A stretch of 64,000 nt of DNA from Cryphonectria parasitica EP155 (GCF_011745365.1 NW_024468913.1:62001-126000), one strand, 5' to 3'; shown: positions 10,537 to 22,119, counted from the first letter of the stretch. Notes: a model not told the origin generated them from the letters alone. Numbers and translations are program-made.

Positions 10537-12794
10537 AATCTCGGGCATTTCTGCGATAAGAAACAAGACAACACCAAGCACTGGGTGCGGCGTATAATTT
10601 GTGAGGCTAGAGTAAACAAATACTCTATCTGTTGTCCTTTGACGCATCCATCCTGCTCTCCTCCTCTCTTCGTTCCATCATTACAGCCGTGGCAGCATGA
10701 GAAAGGAGCGATGCAGCAGAGGAGGCACCGGATGTAGACGGAAATGACTGAAACCAAGCCGATGATAGATCAGATATAACAGCCCGTTGGAGTTCGATAT
10801 ATGATTTGCATAAACTGGTGGTTTCTGGATGGTTTGCTTGAGAAGGTTGTCCTCTGCTCCTGAGGAGGAGCTGTGCGAATGCGAATGTCTGTGAGAGAAA
10901 AGGATCCTTATGGGAGGAGCATAAGATAATGCAAGGACATATTAACGGGGCTGGAAAGAAATTACGTTAGTCTTTGTACATATCTATTATCGTAGGAAGA
11001 TCTCATTGAAATATAACTTGTATTAAACGCTCATTATCCGATACTTATCGTTAGCAGCATTGCTCGCTTCTTCCTTATAGTCATCATCATCTGAATTCTC
11101 GTCTTCATTCATATAATTGATCTCGTCCTCATCTATATCGTGGAAAGATATAATTCAGAGCAATGGACAGAGAGGAGAGGGACACACTGGTTTCGGATAC
11201 TAAGTTGCCATCGCAAGTTGTTCTGGAAAGTAAATAAGGAAAAGGAAAGGAAACAAAGCTGAGCAATTAGGGTCACACACTCTCTCTTGCAGCCAACCCT
11301 CCCTCTCAAGACACACATCATAGGACCAAAAGCTAACATGTCTGTAAAATTAAGGATGTTTACTTTACTGATACATGTTTGCAAAGTAGCACCACTAAGA
11401 AAAAGTAAAAGAAACGAGGACTCGAAGATAAAGCTACCAGATTCAGAAAATAGGGGGGAGGGTATAGTGGGGGAAAGAGGGCAACGCAACTGAATAGTGG
11501 ACTGACACTGCCGTGATTCGAATTTCGGCTGTTCTACTCACTTGGTGAGCCAAATACGAATTTCAGCAACTTTACCACTAACGCATGATATGTATTACAT
11601 GCCATCATATAACCATTTCATGCCCGCGACGGCTCGTTCTCAGCAGAGCTGATGGATAGATCAGAGGCTGTCATTGAGATCGTCCGCAGCAAAGGATGTG
11701 AACAGCACTTTGATCGCCAGGTGCCGTGTGGAGACGAGGCGATATGCTCTGTTAATCTACACATGTAAATATAGTTTATGCAAATCTTGAAAAGCTAAAT
11801 TGTTCGCAATTGAAGTGCTAATCAAGCCAAATTCTCCAGTATGATGTACATAAAGCTCACTCTCATTTGGGGTGCATCGACATGCCGATTCGGTTCCTGG
11901 CTACTTCATAGAGATTGATGCCAGTACTTAGCCTGTAGATATCGACAGGCAGAGTGTAAATATGACCCGGCTTGCAGCCAGAGGAGGTAAGCCATCACAC
12001 ACCTCACGACCGTTGGCGCCCTTTGAGCTGTCCCTGAGACCTGCTGATACTTGCGCTCAGACCGCCGAGCAGGCGTTCCGTCCAGGCCCTGAAGGCTCAT
12101 GTGACATTCTCTAGAGCAGCAGGTCTGGGAGATGTTGACCGGCCGCGATATACCATTGAGCAGAACCGAGAATGGAACCAGCCCTGCTGGGCCACTTGCG
12201 GGTCAGCGTCAGCTCCTGGACGGCGAGCGCCGACATCCCTTCAGATGTGGACAAGGAAATCAGGGTAATGTTAACTCCCTGTAGACCGATGGAGCAGCTA
12301 TTGGCCTGCCCGATGAGGGGAAGTGTTTCAGCTCAGACCGGATCAATCGTAATATATACCGTTATCTGAATTTGTAAAACAAGCCCAGAGATAACCTACG
12401 TTTCTCGCATACAGATAAATAAGTCTGCAAGAACTGCAGTCCCTCTGAGCATGTGAACTAGCTAGAATTTTCAATAGTTCATATCACGTTGACCCAGATA
12501 CTTGCAGAGGGTGTGATGGACATGCATGGTGCCAAAATATGTCCTGCTATGTTCCACCACAATCGCTGCCCAACAGCGGCCAGGCCGCCCGCAGATAGGA
12601 CATTCAGAGTGGTAAGCAGGTATGCTGGCTATGTGATGGGGCAAATGTTTCTCCAAACGCCACCAACTATAAAGTCCGCAAGTTGCCCTCACCCAGACGC
12701 CCTTTGGGGTGTTCTCCATCATCAACCCTACACACATCCCCAAAGTACCTACATTCGCAAGCGTATCCACAATCCCAGCATTGTAACCTTCAAG
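10537..12794. other. Intergenic with decayed fragments; nitrilase promoter at the end
   Basis: No intact gene was recognised in this 2.2-kb stretch. Minus-strand bases 11040-11140 read as a short acidic tail (DEDEINYMNEDENSDDDD...), which looks like the end of a mobile-element or nuclear protein remnant but cannot be assigned. The remainder is of mixed composition with no conserved frame. The last 200 bases should hold the nitrilase promoter. Confidence 0.4.
12668..12674 (+). promoter_or_regulatory. TATA-like box of the nitrilase gene
   Basis: TATAAAG lies 127 bases upstream of the nitrilase ATG, a reasonable position for a fungal TATA element with a leader of about 90 bases. No other evidence. 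Confidence 0.4.
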
Positions 12795-13970
12795 ATGCCT
12801 GCCGCTGCCGACGGAACAACGGTCCTTCCTCAGCTGGAGCCCCGGCTCCAGCCTAGGATTGTACGCGTCGCCGCGGCTCAGTTCGAGCCCGTGCCTTTTG
12901 ATCTCGAGGCCAACATCGCCAAGGCCTGCAAGTACATTACCGAGGCGGGGCATAAGGGAGCCAAACTCATCGCATTCGCGGAATGTGCGATTCCAGGTTA
13001 TCCCTACTGGATCTGGTGAGAACATCCCCAGCAACAATGTCGTTCGAGACGCATGACTGCATGAGACGAATATTGACCCCGCGCCCTTCCATCCAGCTAA
13101 CAATGAGTCTAGGACCCGCTCCATCGACATGGAGATGGCAGAGAAGTACATGAATAATTGTCTCAAGGTCGACTCACCCCAGTTCCAGCTGCTCTGTGCC
13201 GCTGCCAAAGAGGCCAAGGTCTCCGTCCACCTGGGCTTCTCCGAGCACTACAACCGGACCTTGTACATCGCCTCGGCCATGATCGGCGCCGACGGCGAGA
13301 TCAAGATGACGCGGAGGAAGATCAAGCCAACGCACATGGAGCGGACCATCTTCGGGGACGGGAGCGGCGCGTCGCTGATGAATGTCGTCGACATTCGCGG
13401 CATTGGCAAGGTCGGCGGCCTCAACTGCTGGGAGCACACTCAGCCCTTGCTCCGTTACCATACTTACAGCCAGGGAGAGGAGATTCATGTCGCCGCATGG
13501 CCCGCGATGCTCAGCTGGGAAAGTGGCAAGAGTCCCTATCACACTGCAGCTGAGGGTAAGGAAGCCTTAGAGCAAGTGCCGCTTGACAAGTCATAAGCTG
13601 AAAAGCATTTGTGATGGCAGGGGCCAAGGTCCTCACTCAGATCCACAGCGTTGAAGGCAGCTGCTTTTCCCTCTACGTCAACAGCATCCTGCCACAGAGC
13701 ACCATCGACCTTCAGAATTGCAAGGAGGGAGCTCTCTTCAACAAACCCGGCGGAGGCTTGACGCAGATCTTCGCACCCGACGGATCGCCACTTGAGACCT
13801 ACGTGCAGACGCTGAAGGAGGACGAGGAGGGTCTTGTCATTGCTGATCTTGACTTGAGGGAAATCGACAGAGCGAAGCATTACCTCGACACCCACGGACA
13901 TTACAGCCGACCCGACCTCCTATGGCTCGGCGTCGACAAACGTGAGAAGAAGCACGTCCGGTACGAATAA
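12795..13970 (+). CDS. Nitrilase (carbon-nitrogen hydrolase family)
   Basis: Exons 12795-13015, 13113-13555 and 13621-13970 give 337 aa. Nitrilases hydrolyse R-CN to the acid and ammonia, or to the amide in cyanide hydratases. The catalytic triad is visible: Glu63 in AFAECAIPGYPYW, Lys143 in RRKIKPTHMER and Cys179 in GGLNCWEH. Introns of 97 and 65 nt have normal GTGAGA and GTAAGG donors, and joining them restores the family's YPYWIW and AAEGAKVL passages. Length and end (LWLGVDKREKKHV) suit fungal aliphatic or aryl nitrilases. The flanks are decayed sequence, so it is an isolated intact gene. The substrate cannot be told from the sequence; a detoxification or nitrogen-scavenging role is inference. 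Confidence 0.92.
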
Positions 13971-15203
13971 TAATCCTACTTGGCAATAAGAACATGATAG
14001 GATCATGATCTGTGGTCTTTCTTCGCGGAGCAGGGGCAACGACCGTGGGTACTTCTTTCCCTTTTAAATCAGACTCATTATGTAACAACTGGCAAGACCC
14101 TGAACTAGAACTCCTCGTGTCTTTTTGTAGATCTATCGCCTTTCTTGCATCTGGACTTTTCATATGAGATCGAACTCGGAGCATCTGAGAGGAAGCTGGC
14201 TCTGTGACTGGCAGCTCAGATGATCTGGGAAGAGAACCCTCCCAGCATCGCCGCAACCACTTTACAGTAATTGTCGAGAAATCCATGCGTGTGGCTTCCT
14301 CTTCTGCTTTGGAGTAGATAGTAAGCAGACAGGGAACACAGCCTCTACACAGCCGTTGAAGCTTGTAGACAGTGCTAGGTGGCTGTACCCTCGCAACTCA
14401 TGATGAAGTTAGTATGTGTAGTCAAGAGGTTAATCTGGAAGAGATTACAAGTTGAAAAAGGTGGAAAGCCCACGAAATTAAATTTCGAAGATATATAATA
14501 AGACAACTACCAAAGCAAATGCACCACCCCCTCTTCCAACTTGCGGGGACTTTAGTAGTCCAGGAAAGTGAGTCCCTGACATGGTTTGGTAACATGAATA
14601 TGACCATCTATATCCTGCAATGGCTGAGCGACATTCCTTGTGTAAGGCCTTATCCTAAACGTGGCTTGATTCGAGGGACTTGATGATATTTGCTTTACAG
14701 TAGCGTGATATTCAATATTACCCATCCCAGTAAGTACTTGCGAGGTCACAAAGTGGTTTTGCATAAAGGCCAACCTGCCTTGCGATCTTCGAGCGGCACT
14801 GCATATCAACAGGCTCACGGTACTCCTTACGTCGGAAGGGGAAGAACAAAGAAGAAAAAGAAAGACAGAGAGAGAGAGACAAACAAGTCGAGCAACGCTT
14901 GCGTGGTCAGCCACTCCTATCATCAAGCCACTTGCTCTATAGTTATTCTACTACTTCTCAGTCATGGCTGCAACAAGTTGTCAGGATACTGTGTCCCAAC
15001 TCCTTGTACATTTCCAACATCTCTCATCGATCCCATTCGACCTTTCAGCTCTAAATTTGAACGAGCCCACAACGGAAACAGGGTGCGACCTTTATGTTGG
15101 CTGGTATTTCAGAACTTCGCAACAATGGTTGGCATTATAGCCAAAATTAAAGGCTTGCTTATCTGATTTCTTGCAGATCAGGTGTTTGTGCCTGAGATAC
15201 ATT
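13971..15203. other. Intergenic, nothing recognised
   Basis: No conserved frame was seen on either strand. A purine-rich run (GAAGAA...GAGAGAGAGAGAC) lies at about 14840-14885. Short open frames here have no domain resemblance. Confidence 0.45.
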
Positions 15204-16090
15204 TTATTCGACCCTGCAAGGGAAGCCTACGAAAATGCCCTCGATATCCTCAAGACGATCCTTGCCTCCAAGGAGCAACAACTTGTCTAGCTGTGGAACC
15301 AGCACTCAATGCAAGATGTCCAAAAAGCCGTCGCAGAAGTGTTGGAGGAGTACATATCTTATGCGACAGCTAAAAGGCGTCACCACTCCCAGCTGACTGT
15401 AAACGGCTGTGGCCGATATAGCTGCGTAGACTGTCGGACTCACACAAATCTAGGTTCGGAGCCTCTAAACGTTAACAATGGCTTTCAAATTGTTCTACAA
15501 GAGTCGTGTACTACGGAGCCGTGTTCGATATGTTCGTCCAACACCACCTGGAGTATGTCTTGCTAGCCTGGGGAGCAATGAAATTTGTTTTCATCTCCAT
15601 CTTGAATCACCATGAGCTGTTCGCGAGACATGGAAGGCGGTCTCCGACGTGGCAGATGTGCTGCCACGAACCGAGCTCCACTCGATTTTATATCCCACGA
15701 CTTGCATGTAAGAAGCAGTACCACTGCTGTACGTGAAACTTGTCGAGTTCATAGTGAAGGCCATTAAGTTTTGTAGCAAGGGGAAGGCAAGACATGTCCT
15801 TGCAGCCATTGCTCATCCATTCATCATGAAGTTCAGGAGCATCATTGACGAGATAACAATTTGGTTGAGACGAGTGGATGAACTCACGAGTGCTGCATCC
15901 AAGGCTGCGATCCGACATCTCAATGTGAAGGTGCATGGGATGAACAAGACCTTGCTCCAATTGATCCAGATGGTTACCGGTAAGCCTATTTGCATGTTAA
16001 TTCTACCTGTATAAGGGGCTGACGGCGGTCGACTAACGCATAAGCAGTACAGCAACAGACATGAAGGCCAATGCGACTGTGTTCAGGGTA
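15204..16090 (+). pseudogene. DUF7708-type N-terminal fragment of an NLR gene
   Basis: Plus-strand pieces read in order: LFDPAREAYENALDILKTIL, AVAEVLEEYISYATAKRRHH, YGAVFDMFVQHHLEYVLLAWG, KAVSDVADVLPRTELHSILY, VKLVEFIVKAIKF, DEITIWLRRVDELTSAASK and, after a plausible intron ending TAAGCAG, TDMKANATVFR. This is the helical DUF7708 region found at the N-terminus of many fungal NACHT proteins. A TAG at 15288 and a TAA at 15709 fall where Gln is expected, and there is a frame change near 15620. The NACHT and repeat parts are missing, so the copy is truncated as well as mutated. Confidence 0.65.
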
Positions 16091-17022
16091 CCCTTTGGTT
16101 AAATACGTATCCACAAGTGGATTGGAAGAAGAAAATTGATCCTGATTAAGAGTCTGGCCAGGATATGGTTTACATATAGATAATCACACTGCCTTCAAGC
16201 TTAGTGGACAAGAACTGCAATATGCTATAAGTCGAGGGTGGGTTTGTTTAACGAATTATCTGGTTGGATATATGTTGGTCTAACTTACATGCATACATCA
16301 CACCTCATCCTTCAAAAGGATCTAAATACTATAACCCATTTATACTATCCAAGAAATTGTTAGTTATGAAACGAGTTAAGTGGAATAATAGACACAAGAA
16401 GCTAGATATCTGGCTGAGCCCTCTATTCTATATAACTCATTTCATGACCTGCATATTCAATACATTATAATACATAGGCAGAAGAAGTGGGATTCAAGCC
16501 TATTGGTTTCCATGCTTACTCGTGCTTTGACTCCTAAGCTGGCTTGTCAAGACAATAAAAACTCCTCACCTTTGCCGCTGCTGAAGTATCCAAGAGCCAC
16601 CCAAGATCCATTTTGCAACATGAAAATGTCAATGCATGAGAGTATTAGTGTTTTTAAAAGAGCTATAATCGAGCCACTGAGACATCAAAACTCCATTACA
16701 ATCCATTTACTCTGCTTGCACAACAATCTCATATGCAATAATTAGCTTTGAAGCAATTAACTGATTCCATGCATAAATGGTGAATCACTGGTCCTGAGCA
16801 GTACACAGCTTCGCCAGTAAGTTAGCTGCTAGTACTCTAATTAATTTCTTCCATCTAGTTATCTATCTCTTTTCCTGTTCCATCTCCCTTTCCTACACTT
16901 GTTATCAGTCCCTTTTCTATTACTTCCTAGTCTTAATAGCACATCACCCCATATGTATTTCGACCAGCAAAGCTATGGTTTTCATGTGTTGTTGCAACAT
17001 GATAACACCACTTTGTAAAACT
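16091..17022. other. AT-rich intergenic region
   Basis: Low-GC sequence follows the NLR fragment, with no frame that can be supported. It ends at the 3' side of the carbonic anhydrase gene. Confidence 0.5.
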
Positions 17023-17913
17023 CTATTCATTTATGCGATGAAGCCAGACCTGCTGCTCGTCGCGGGCGCTGTAGGTGCTCGCACCCAGTATAGCCTGCAT
17101 CTGTTCGATCCCAACAAAGAGAATATCGCGCGCGATGAACCAGCGGATACCCTCGGAGCATGGTGGGCTGGTCAGGCTTCCCTGGTAAGTCCAGTACTCG
17201 TTAAACCAGCTGACACTATCGAGAGCGAGTGAGAGGTCAAGAGTAGCCTCCTGGACGGTGTCAGTCTCATTGAAACCGATCATAGCCGGCAGCTGAGCGA
17301 AGAAAGCGTTGTCCACGTTGCCTGGGTCGATGCGGAAGGCAAGAACAGCTTTCTCATGGCCCGAGGCATTGACGTGCACGAAGTGCATCTCGGCTTTGGA
17401 GCGCATGCCCCCCACCGTATGGTCGGCCGGCGCGTGCAAATGCCACCCCGTTAAGTAGGTAGTCTCGTTGTCGTAAGTCAAGGATGGGGCCGAGGTATAG
17501 TCCTCGCCTTCAGTATGTGATGGAGTGAAGGCAGGCCCGAAATTCCAATTGAAGAAAGTCCCTGTCACGTTGCTGTCGTACTGAAAGGTCGGTCGATGAT
17601 TTGATGCTAGGCCATTGGAAAGGCTTAGAGCGATAGGCGATTGTTGTGTGCCGGTCTGACAGAGACCATAGTCTGCATTAAATATTAGTGTTGAGTAAGG
17701 AAAGCCTTGCTGACATGTGTCAAGCTCGAAGGGCTTACCTGGGTTCATGCTGCCCCAGTCAAAGGACGCTTGATAAGACCAGTCTGGCGATACTGTTGCT
17801 CTGTCTGCAAGATGTCTTGCTTTTACAGCAAGCAGCTGGTGGTTGTCATGAGTTGGGCATGCCATGTTGCTTGCCACTAAGGAGAGTACTGCTATAAAGG
17901 TAAAGAGCGTCAT
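17023..17913 (-). CDS. Secreted alpha-type carbonic anhydrase
   Basis: Exons 17913-17739 and 17672-17023 (minus) give 274 aa. The enzyme hydrates CO2 to bicarbonate. A signal peptide (MTLFTFIAVLSLVASNMA) opens the protein. The alpha-CA zinc ligands are in GWHLHAPADHTVGG and AEMHFVHVN, with QSPIAL and the late YWTYQGSLTSPPCSEGIRW motif also present. The 66-nt intron (17673-17738; GTAAGC...CTCAAC...TGCAG) has no stop and is a multiple of three, so the frame stays open without splicing; removing it gives a normal MNP-DYGLC join. Several NxT/S sequons fit an extracellular protein. The start was taken at the ATG at 17913, because the in-frame codon upstream is not ATG. Confidence 0.9.
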   Translation of the reverse strand: MTLFTFIAVLSLVASNMACPTHDNHQLLAVKARHLADRATVSPDWSYQASFDWGSMNPGKPFELDTCQQGFPYSTLIFNADYGLCQTGTQQSPIALSLSNGLASNHRPTFQYDSNVTGTFFNWNFGPAFTPSHTEGEDYTSAPSLTYDNETTYLTGWHLHAPADHTVGGMRSKAEMHFVHVNASGHEKAVLAFRIDPGNVDNAFFAQLPAMIGFNETDTVQEATLDLSLALDSVSWFNEYWTYQGSLTSPPCSEGIRWFIARDILFVGIEQMQAILGASTYSARDEQQVWLHRINE

Positions 17914-18060
17914 TTTGATAAAAAAAGGAGTCAAAAAAAGAAGTGAATATGAAAGAATGTACTGATAGCTTCTATGCTTGGTAAGGAATAATATGTTAAT
18001 GATTGTGAAAGCTATAAAAAGCAGTTACCAGGCACTAAAATATCCTCTGCTGAGCATGCT

Positions 18061-18068
18061 CTTATATA
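18061..18068 (-). promoter_or_regulatory. TATA-like box of the carbonic anhydrase gene
   Basis: The minus strand reads TATATAAG about 150 bases upstream of the carbonic anhydrase ATG. Position and orientation fit; nothing else supports it. Confidence 0.35.
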
Positions 18069-18432
18069 CAGTGCGTTTATATTTGAGTTTGTACAAGCCC
18101 TACTTGGCAAATGATTTCACAAATCATCATGTGGAGAGTGTGAGATTATGTGTTGATCTTGAATCAACATCCCAGAACTGCTTGAACTGACATCTCTAGA
18201 GCATTCAGTGGCCAAAATGAAGCCACATGGAAACTGTAAGTGGTCAACTCAAAAAGTAGCCAAACCCACTAGTTAGAATTTGGCCTAGTCTGCTCAGAAG
18301 AATATAGTATGTAAAGCAACGCAAAGTTTTATCATGCTAAAGCAATCGCCAGTATATTCCACAAGACGTACACCTATGTCTCATCACTCATTCCCCAGTA
18401 TAGGAAGATCTACCCACATAACCTGACTCTGC

Positions 18433-18624
18433 TCAATGGGTCTTCCCACCTTTCTTGGCGGCCAACTCCTTATGTCTCCTTACAGTGCCATAGTAAGGAT
18501 TCTTGCTATAACCCATTCAACATGCAGATCACAAAGTAGATAGCCAGCAAGGTGTTGGAACTCACCGTCCATAACGTAAGCATTTTATTACATGAGCAAT
18601 GACAAGGCTGAAGTGATCAGCCAT
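18433..18624 (-). CDS. Candidate small spliced ORF, basic 43-aa product
   Basis: Minus-strand ATG at 18624, a good GTGAGT donor after 18566, a TTATAG acceptor before 18505 and a TGA at 18433-18435 give exons of 59 and 73 nt and a 60-nt intron. The product would be 43 aa, ending in a Lys/Arg-rich tail (GTVRRHKELAAKKGGKTH). The join keeps frame and both splice sites are good, but no family was recognised. It could be the remnant 3' end of a larger lost gene. Confidence 0.3.
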
Positions 18625-19186
18625 CGCTCCAATCGAGTCGAATGAATATACTTCAATCCAAGATATTAAGTCTGCAATACTAAATATATTACTAACAGCC
18701 ATTTAATTAAATACATCTTTTTAGTTGTCAAACTAAGTATGTAGTTGGCATATATGGACCAGTGTTTTTGCTAGTGAAGTGTCGCAATCAAAAGGATTAT
18801 TACTCAGTTGTTTCGAATTAACTTATTGACTCGTCTACACATTCTACCAAGGCAAATCCCGGGGCAAGCGCCAAGAAAGCTAATATAGCTTACAATGCAA
18901 CTTTGGCTTGTTAATTGCTAGTTATCTAGGACTGACTGGCTACCCCCTTCGCTCGCTTGTCGGGAACGACCGAACGAACTTTAATAGCTGTGTGAGCTTG
19001 AGCTTGAGCGCGAGTACCACATGTCAAAAACGGGACACGAGGGCAGTCTTCACCGAATGCGACTATGTAGATTCTTTTGGCTGCGAAGAACGCTTTTCGG
19101 CACGCCCGAAGACCCGCTCATGTAAAAGGATCACCGCAGCTCGATTGATGTTGTTTGCATTACTAATTGTCAGTGTGTCGTACTAT
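18625..19186. other. Intergenic, nothing recognised
   Basis: Mixed-composition sequence between the small candidate ORF and the broken coding block. No supported feature. Confidence 0.4.
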
Positions 19187-19930
19187 TAGTCCAGGCATCG
19201 TCGATCTGGAAGAATTGAATGCTCTCCACTGGTAGGTGGCTTGCATTTGTGATTATATAGTGAGACGGAATTCCCATCAAGGACATCTGGTCGAGAAGCC
19301 TGCGCTGGACGACAAACCAATCCAGCGAATTCAGCGTCTTGTACTCGTTGCAGGGTTGTGACGGATCCGGATCCATATTGGCTTGTCGGCATCGTAGGCG
19401 CCGACTATCCACTTGGCTCGTGATCGGAGGGGGCGGTCGATGAGGGAGTGCGCAATGGGTCCGTAATATGAGGGATCCAATGCATCGAGCAGGCGGGGCG
19501 CGGCACCACCTGGATCCTCCCTGTGTCATCAAGGCTGCACGACTCGGCGAGGATGGCTTCGAGCGGGCTGAGCATGTCGGGCTTGGACTTGTAATCGACG
19601 TTAGCTTTCATGGAGATACTTGCCGCTGTTGCCTTGCCGGATTCTAGGATCTTCTTGCGGTTGCGGAACAAGGCTATCATCAACGCCGCACCAGCCATGG
19701 CCATGGAAGGAGGGCTAGGTAGACAAGGTTAGCAGCGTGCTTGACGGAAAGGTAAAAGACGCCATGCTCAGTACCGATGTTTCGATCATAGGGGTCCCCG
19801 ACTGAGACCTAAAGTCTCTCCGGTACAAGACGGTCAAGAAGACGACGGACCCCGAGAATGTCTTTATCAAGGGTGGTCTGCTCTTGATGTTGGTACTCAA
19901 AGACGCTAATCGCGCTTCGAGGGTGGTCCT
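19187..19930 (-). pseudogene. Broken coding block of unknown family (minus strand)
   Basis: Minus-strand pieces read as protein-like in shifting frames: an early part near 19930-19715, RKKILESGKATAASISMKAN with DYKSKPDMLSPLEAILAESC near 19600, then SLDWFVVQRRLLDQMSLMG and HLPVESIQFFQIDDAWT to 19187. The last motif recalls large uncharacterised fungal proteins with a FFxIDxxWTD segment. Stops and frame changes separate the pieces, so this is a relic. I cannot name the family. Confidence 0.4.
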
Positions 19931-19939
19931 CGACTAATT

Positions 19940-21090
19940 ATGCTTTGGCAAGGATCCGCTGCCAACACTCAAGGCCGGCGAGTCCGCCAACAAGGCTGGC
20001 GACTTGAGCAGCAGTTCTGCGTGCCTTATCCCAAGAGCCAAGGCTCCATTTCGATCAGGAATATGGGTTTCGAATACGGAAGTGAAGACACCCTCTGTCA
20101 AAATGGACGCCTCGGTGGTCATTAGGCTCCCGGCCTTTGATCTACTAGGATTCAGCCTAGGGCTTGCCTTCACCAAGGGCTCTTCTCTTGGCAACCCTCC
20201 GGAGCCCAGGGCCCTTCTAGGAGCGCAGGTTATCTCGTATGAGCGCAGTCCAGGTATGTTAGGCGGTATGTTTCGCACCTTTGCGGAGGGCAATGCCAAG
20301 ATATACCAGGGAGCTGTTGTCCTCAGCTACCAGCCCTAGCTATTCAGCACTGCTGGCTTCTACAGCGAGGTTGAGCAACCGGACAAGACCACACCACCTT
20401 CTCTTTCGGCCAGATCTCGGGTTCCACTGCCGACTTGGGTACAATACCACTCTGCGCTTCCTCACTGCTGCCGAGGGGCCGCGGTTTTCCTTCATCTCAC
20501 GGCCCCAGGGAGTGGACGACCCAGACAAGACGTCGCTTACCCAACCCCTCAGGTATATTATCAACAGCGGCTGGGTGACTCCGAATATAGCGCTTCCGCT
20601 CTCCACTCGCAATTTGTGGCCTTCTCGGCTCTCCAAGGCGATTGGGTCCCCACTGAGTACCCAACAACCCTAAAGTTGGCCATCGCCTGGTAGTTCAGCA
20701 GCCCGATCTCGGTTCGTGACGAGGCCTACCTTGCCATCACACAAACCATATACATAGGCAACAGCCTACAGAACGCCTCCCTACGCCTATATCCTCTTCA
20801 AACTTTATACGGGGTTTATATTGACTTCCTATCAACTTCCAGCCTTTCTACTTTGTCGCTGACGAGCTGGTGGTGGCCTCAGCGTCAGTGTGCACTTCGT
20901 GCTGGATCTGCGGCAACTTCGAGCCTCGAAGGCCTGCCAGCCCGCGGCACCGTCCTCGTGTACGTCTGGGTGTTTAGGTTTGGTATTGATTTTGGTGGCG
21001 ATTATGAAAGCCCACCGAATATCTCCATCTATGAACTGATCAACCCTGCTTGAGGACAGTCCCAAGGTTGCGAGAAAGCGTCTTTCGCTA
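19940..21090 (+). pseudogene. Broken coding block of unknown family (plus strand)
   Basis: GC-rich plus-strand sequence carries long but interrupted frames. One runs through MDASVVIRLPAFDLLGFSLG to a stop at 20337. In-frame continuation LFSTAGFYSEVEQPDKTTPP, a GDWVPTEYPTTLKLAIAW piece near 20640-20690 and FYFVADELVVASASV near 20845 follow in other frames. The composition contrasts with the AT-rich flanks. It probably belongs with the minus-strand block beside it as debris of uncharacterised fungal genes. No function is proposed. Confidence 0.35.
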
Positions 21091-21772
21091 CCATTATAGC
21101 CTTCACGCCGCTTGACTTGGACGCAGATTTTGAGAGCTGACTGGGCGTTTGAATCGGGCCTCTTCACCCAAGACTCGGAGTTTGGACAGTGACATAGCGC
21201 AACTAGACTCATCAGCCGCAGCCGGAACTGGCCTGCATGTGCTCCCTGCAAAGTCAGTTCTCGCTCCCAGTGGCAATGCGGACTCCAATCCCAACGCCGA
21301 GCCATGGGTTGTTCACCAAGGCTTAGCTGCTTAGAATTTCAATGCGATATGTAAGTAAGCAATAGGCTTTACTTCACTAAAAAGGTGTTGATAAAGTACT
21401 TAGTCTGTGTTTTCAAGTAAGGTACGTAATATAACTTAGCTATAAGATGTTAGGTTTTTAGGAGTAAAGATTGAGCTACAGATTTCACAGAACGACAGGA
21501 GACAAATTAACAACAAGCAATAGGGAAATGTAGAATAAAAACATATTGAAACTGATAATTATATCATATAGCAGTATAATAAGCACTGTAGGAATCCGAG
21601 TATTCATAATATATGCGGGACATTTTTTATGATAAATAGTAGCATCAAGTACAAGCTTTGAAACAGAAATCAATGCTATTTGTTAAATAATCTCTTATCG
21701 ATCATAGCTGTAAAGGAAAAAAGTTGATAACTAAGTAAAAGCAGGGAAAATGAGCAAAAAGTTGAACATGAA
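21091..21772. other. AT-rich region before the dispersed repeat
   Basis: GC-rich to about 21340, then very AT-rich with long A/T runs. No gene was recognised. Confidence 0.45.
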
Positions 21773-22112
21773 GATAGCTCATAAAAAATGATTAGCTCTC
21801 GTTCGTCATTCAGATTTCGCTCAATTAGGAAGATGATTTTGGTAGGTTTTATTTTGAAAAGATACATTTCTCAAGTTAAAATATCTTCATGAAGTAAGCA
21901 GATATTTCTTAGGGAGTGGGTAGGAGGAGGAGCTGAGCGAAGCGAAGCGAAGGGGGGGGCTGCGAAGCAGGAGCTCTTCTTATAAAGAAAGACTGAAAAG
22001 AGAGCAAGAAGAAGAGGAAAGAAGAGGAATAGATGAAGCTATTCACAGTTTATTAGTAACAAATAGCGTCTGCAATCGGAGTAAGCTTGCTTACGGAGGC
22101 TCTACGGTATTT
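21773..22112. repeat. Dispersed ~340-bp repeat, copy A
   Basis: This segment matches 36162-36517 along its length with scattered substitutions and small indels. Both copies open with GATAGCT and TGATTAGCTCTCG, share the AGCTGAGCGAAG, G-run and CTGCGAAGCAGGAGCTC stretch, a TTATAAAG TATA-like site, TATTCACAGT and a GTAAGC-TT-GCTTAC palindrome, and end at GGCTCTACGGTATTT. A solo LTR or LTR fragment or a non-autonomous element is possible; no terminal repeats of its own were found. A Fot1-like element sits 7 bases beyond this copy. Confidence 0.75.
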
Positions 22113-22119
22113 CTGAGTA

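Noticed and set aside
11133..11489. 118-aa minus-strand frame with hydrophobic stretch
   Set aside because: Low-complexity Ser/Phe/Leu composition from an A/G-rich strand; no conserved motif.
13016..13112. Alternative acceptor (CCAG before CTAACAATG) for nitrilase intron 1
   Set aside because: Phase does not match the donor and creates a stop; the TCTAG acceptor keeps frame.
12471..13217. 248-aa minus-strand frame opposite the nitrilase
   Set aside because: Antisense shadow of nitrilase exons 1-2; the plus strand carries all catalytic motifs.
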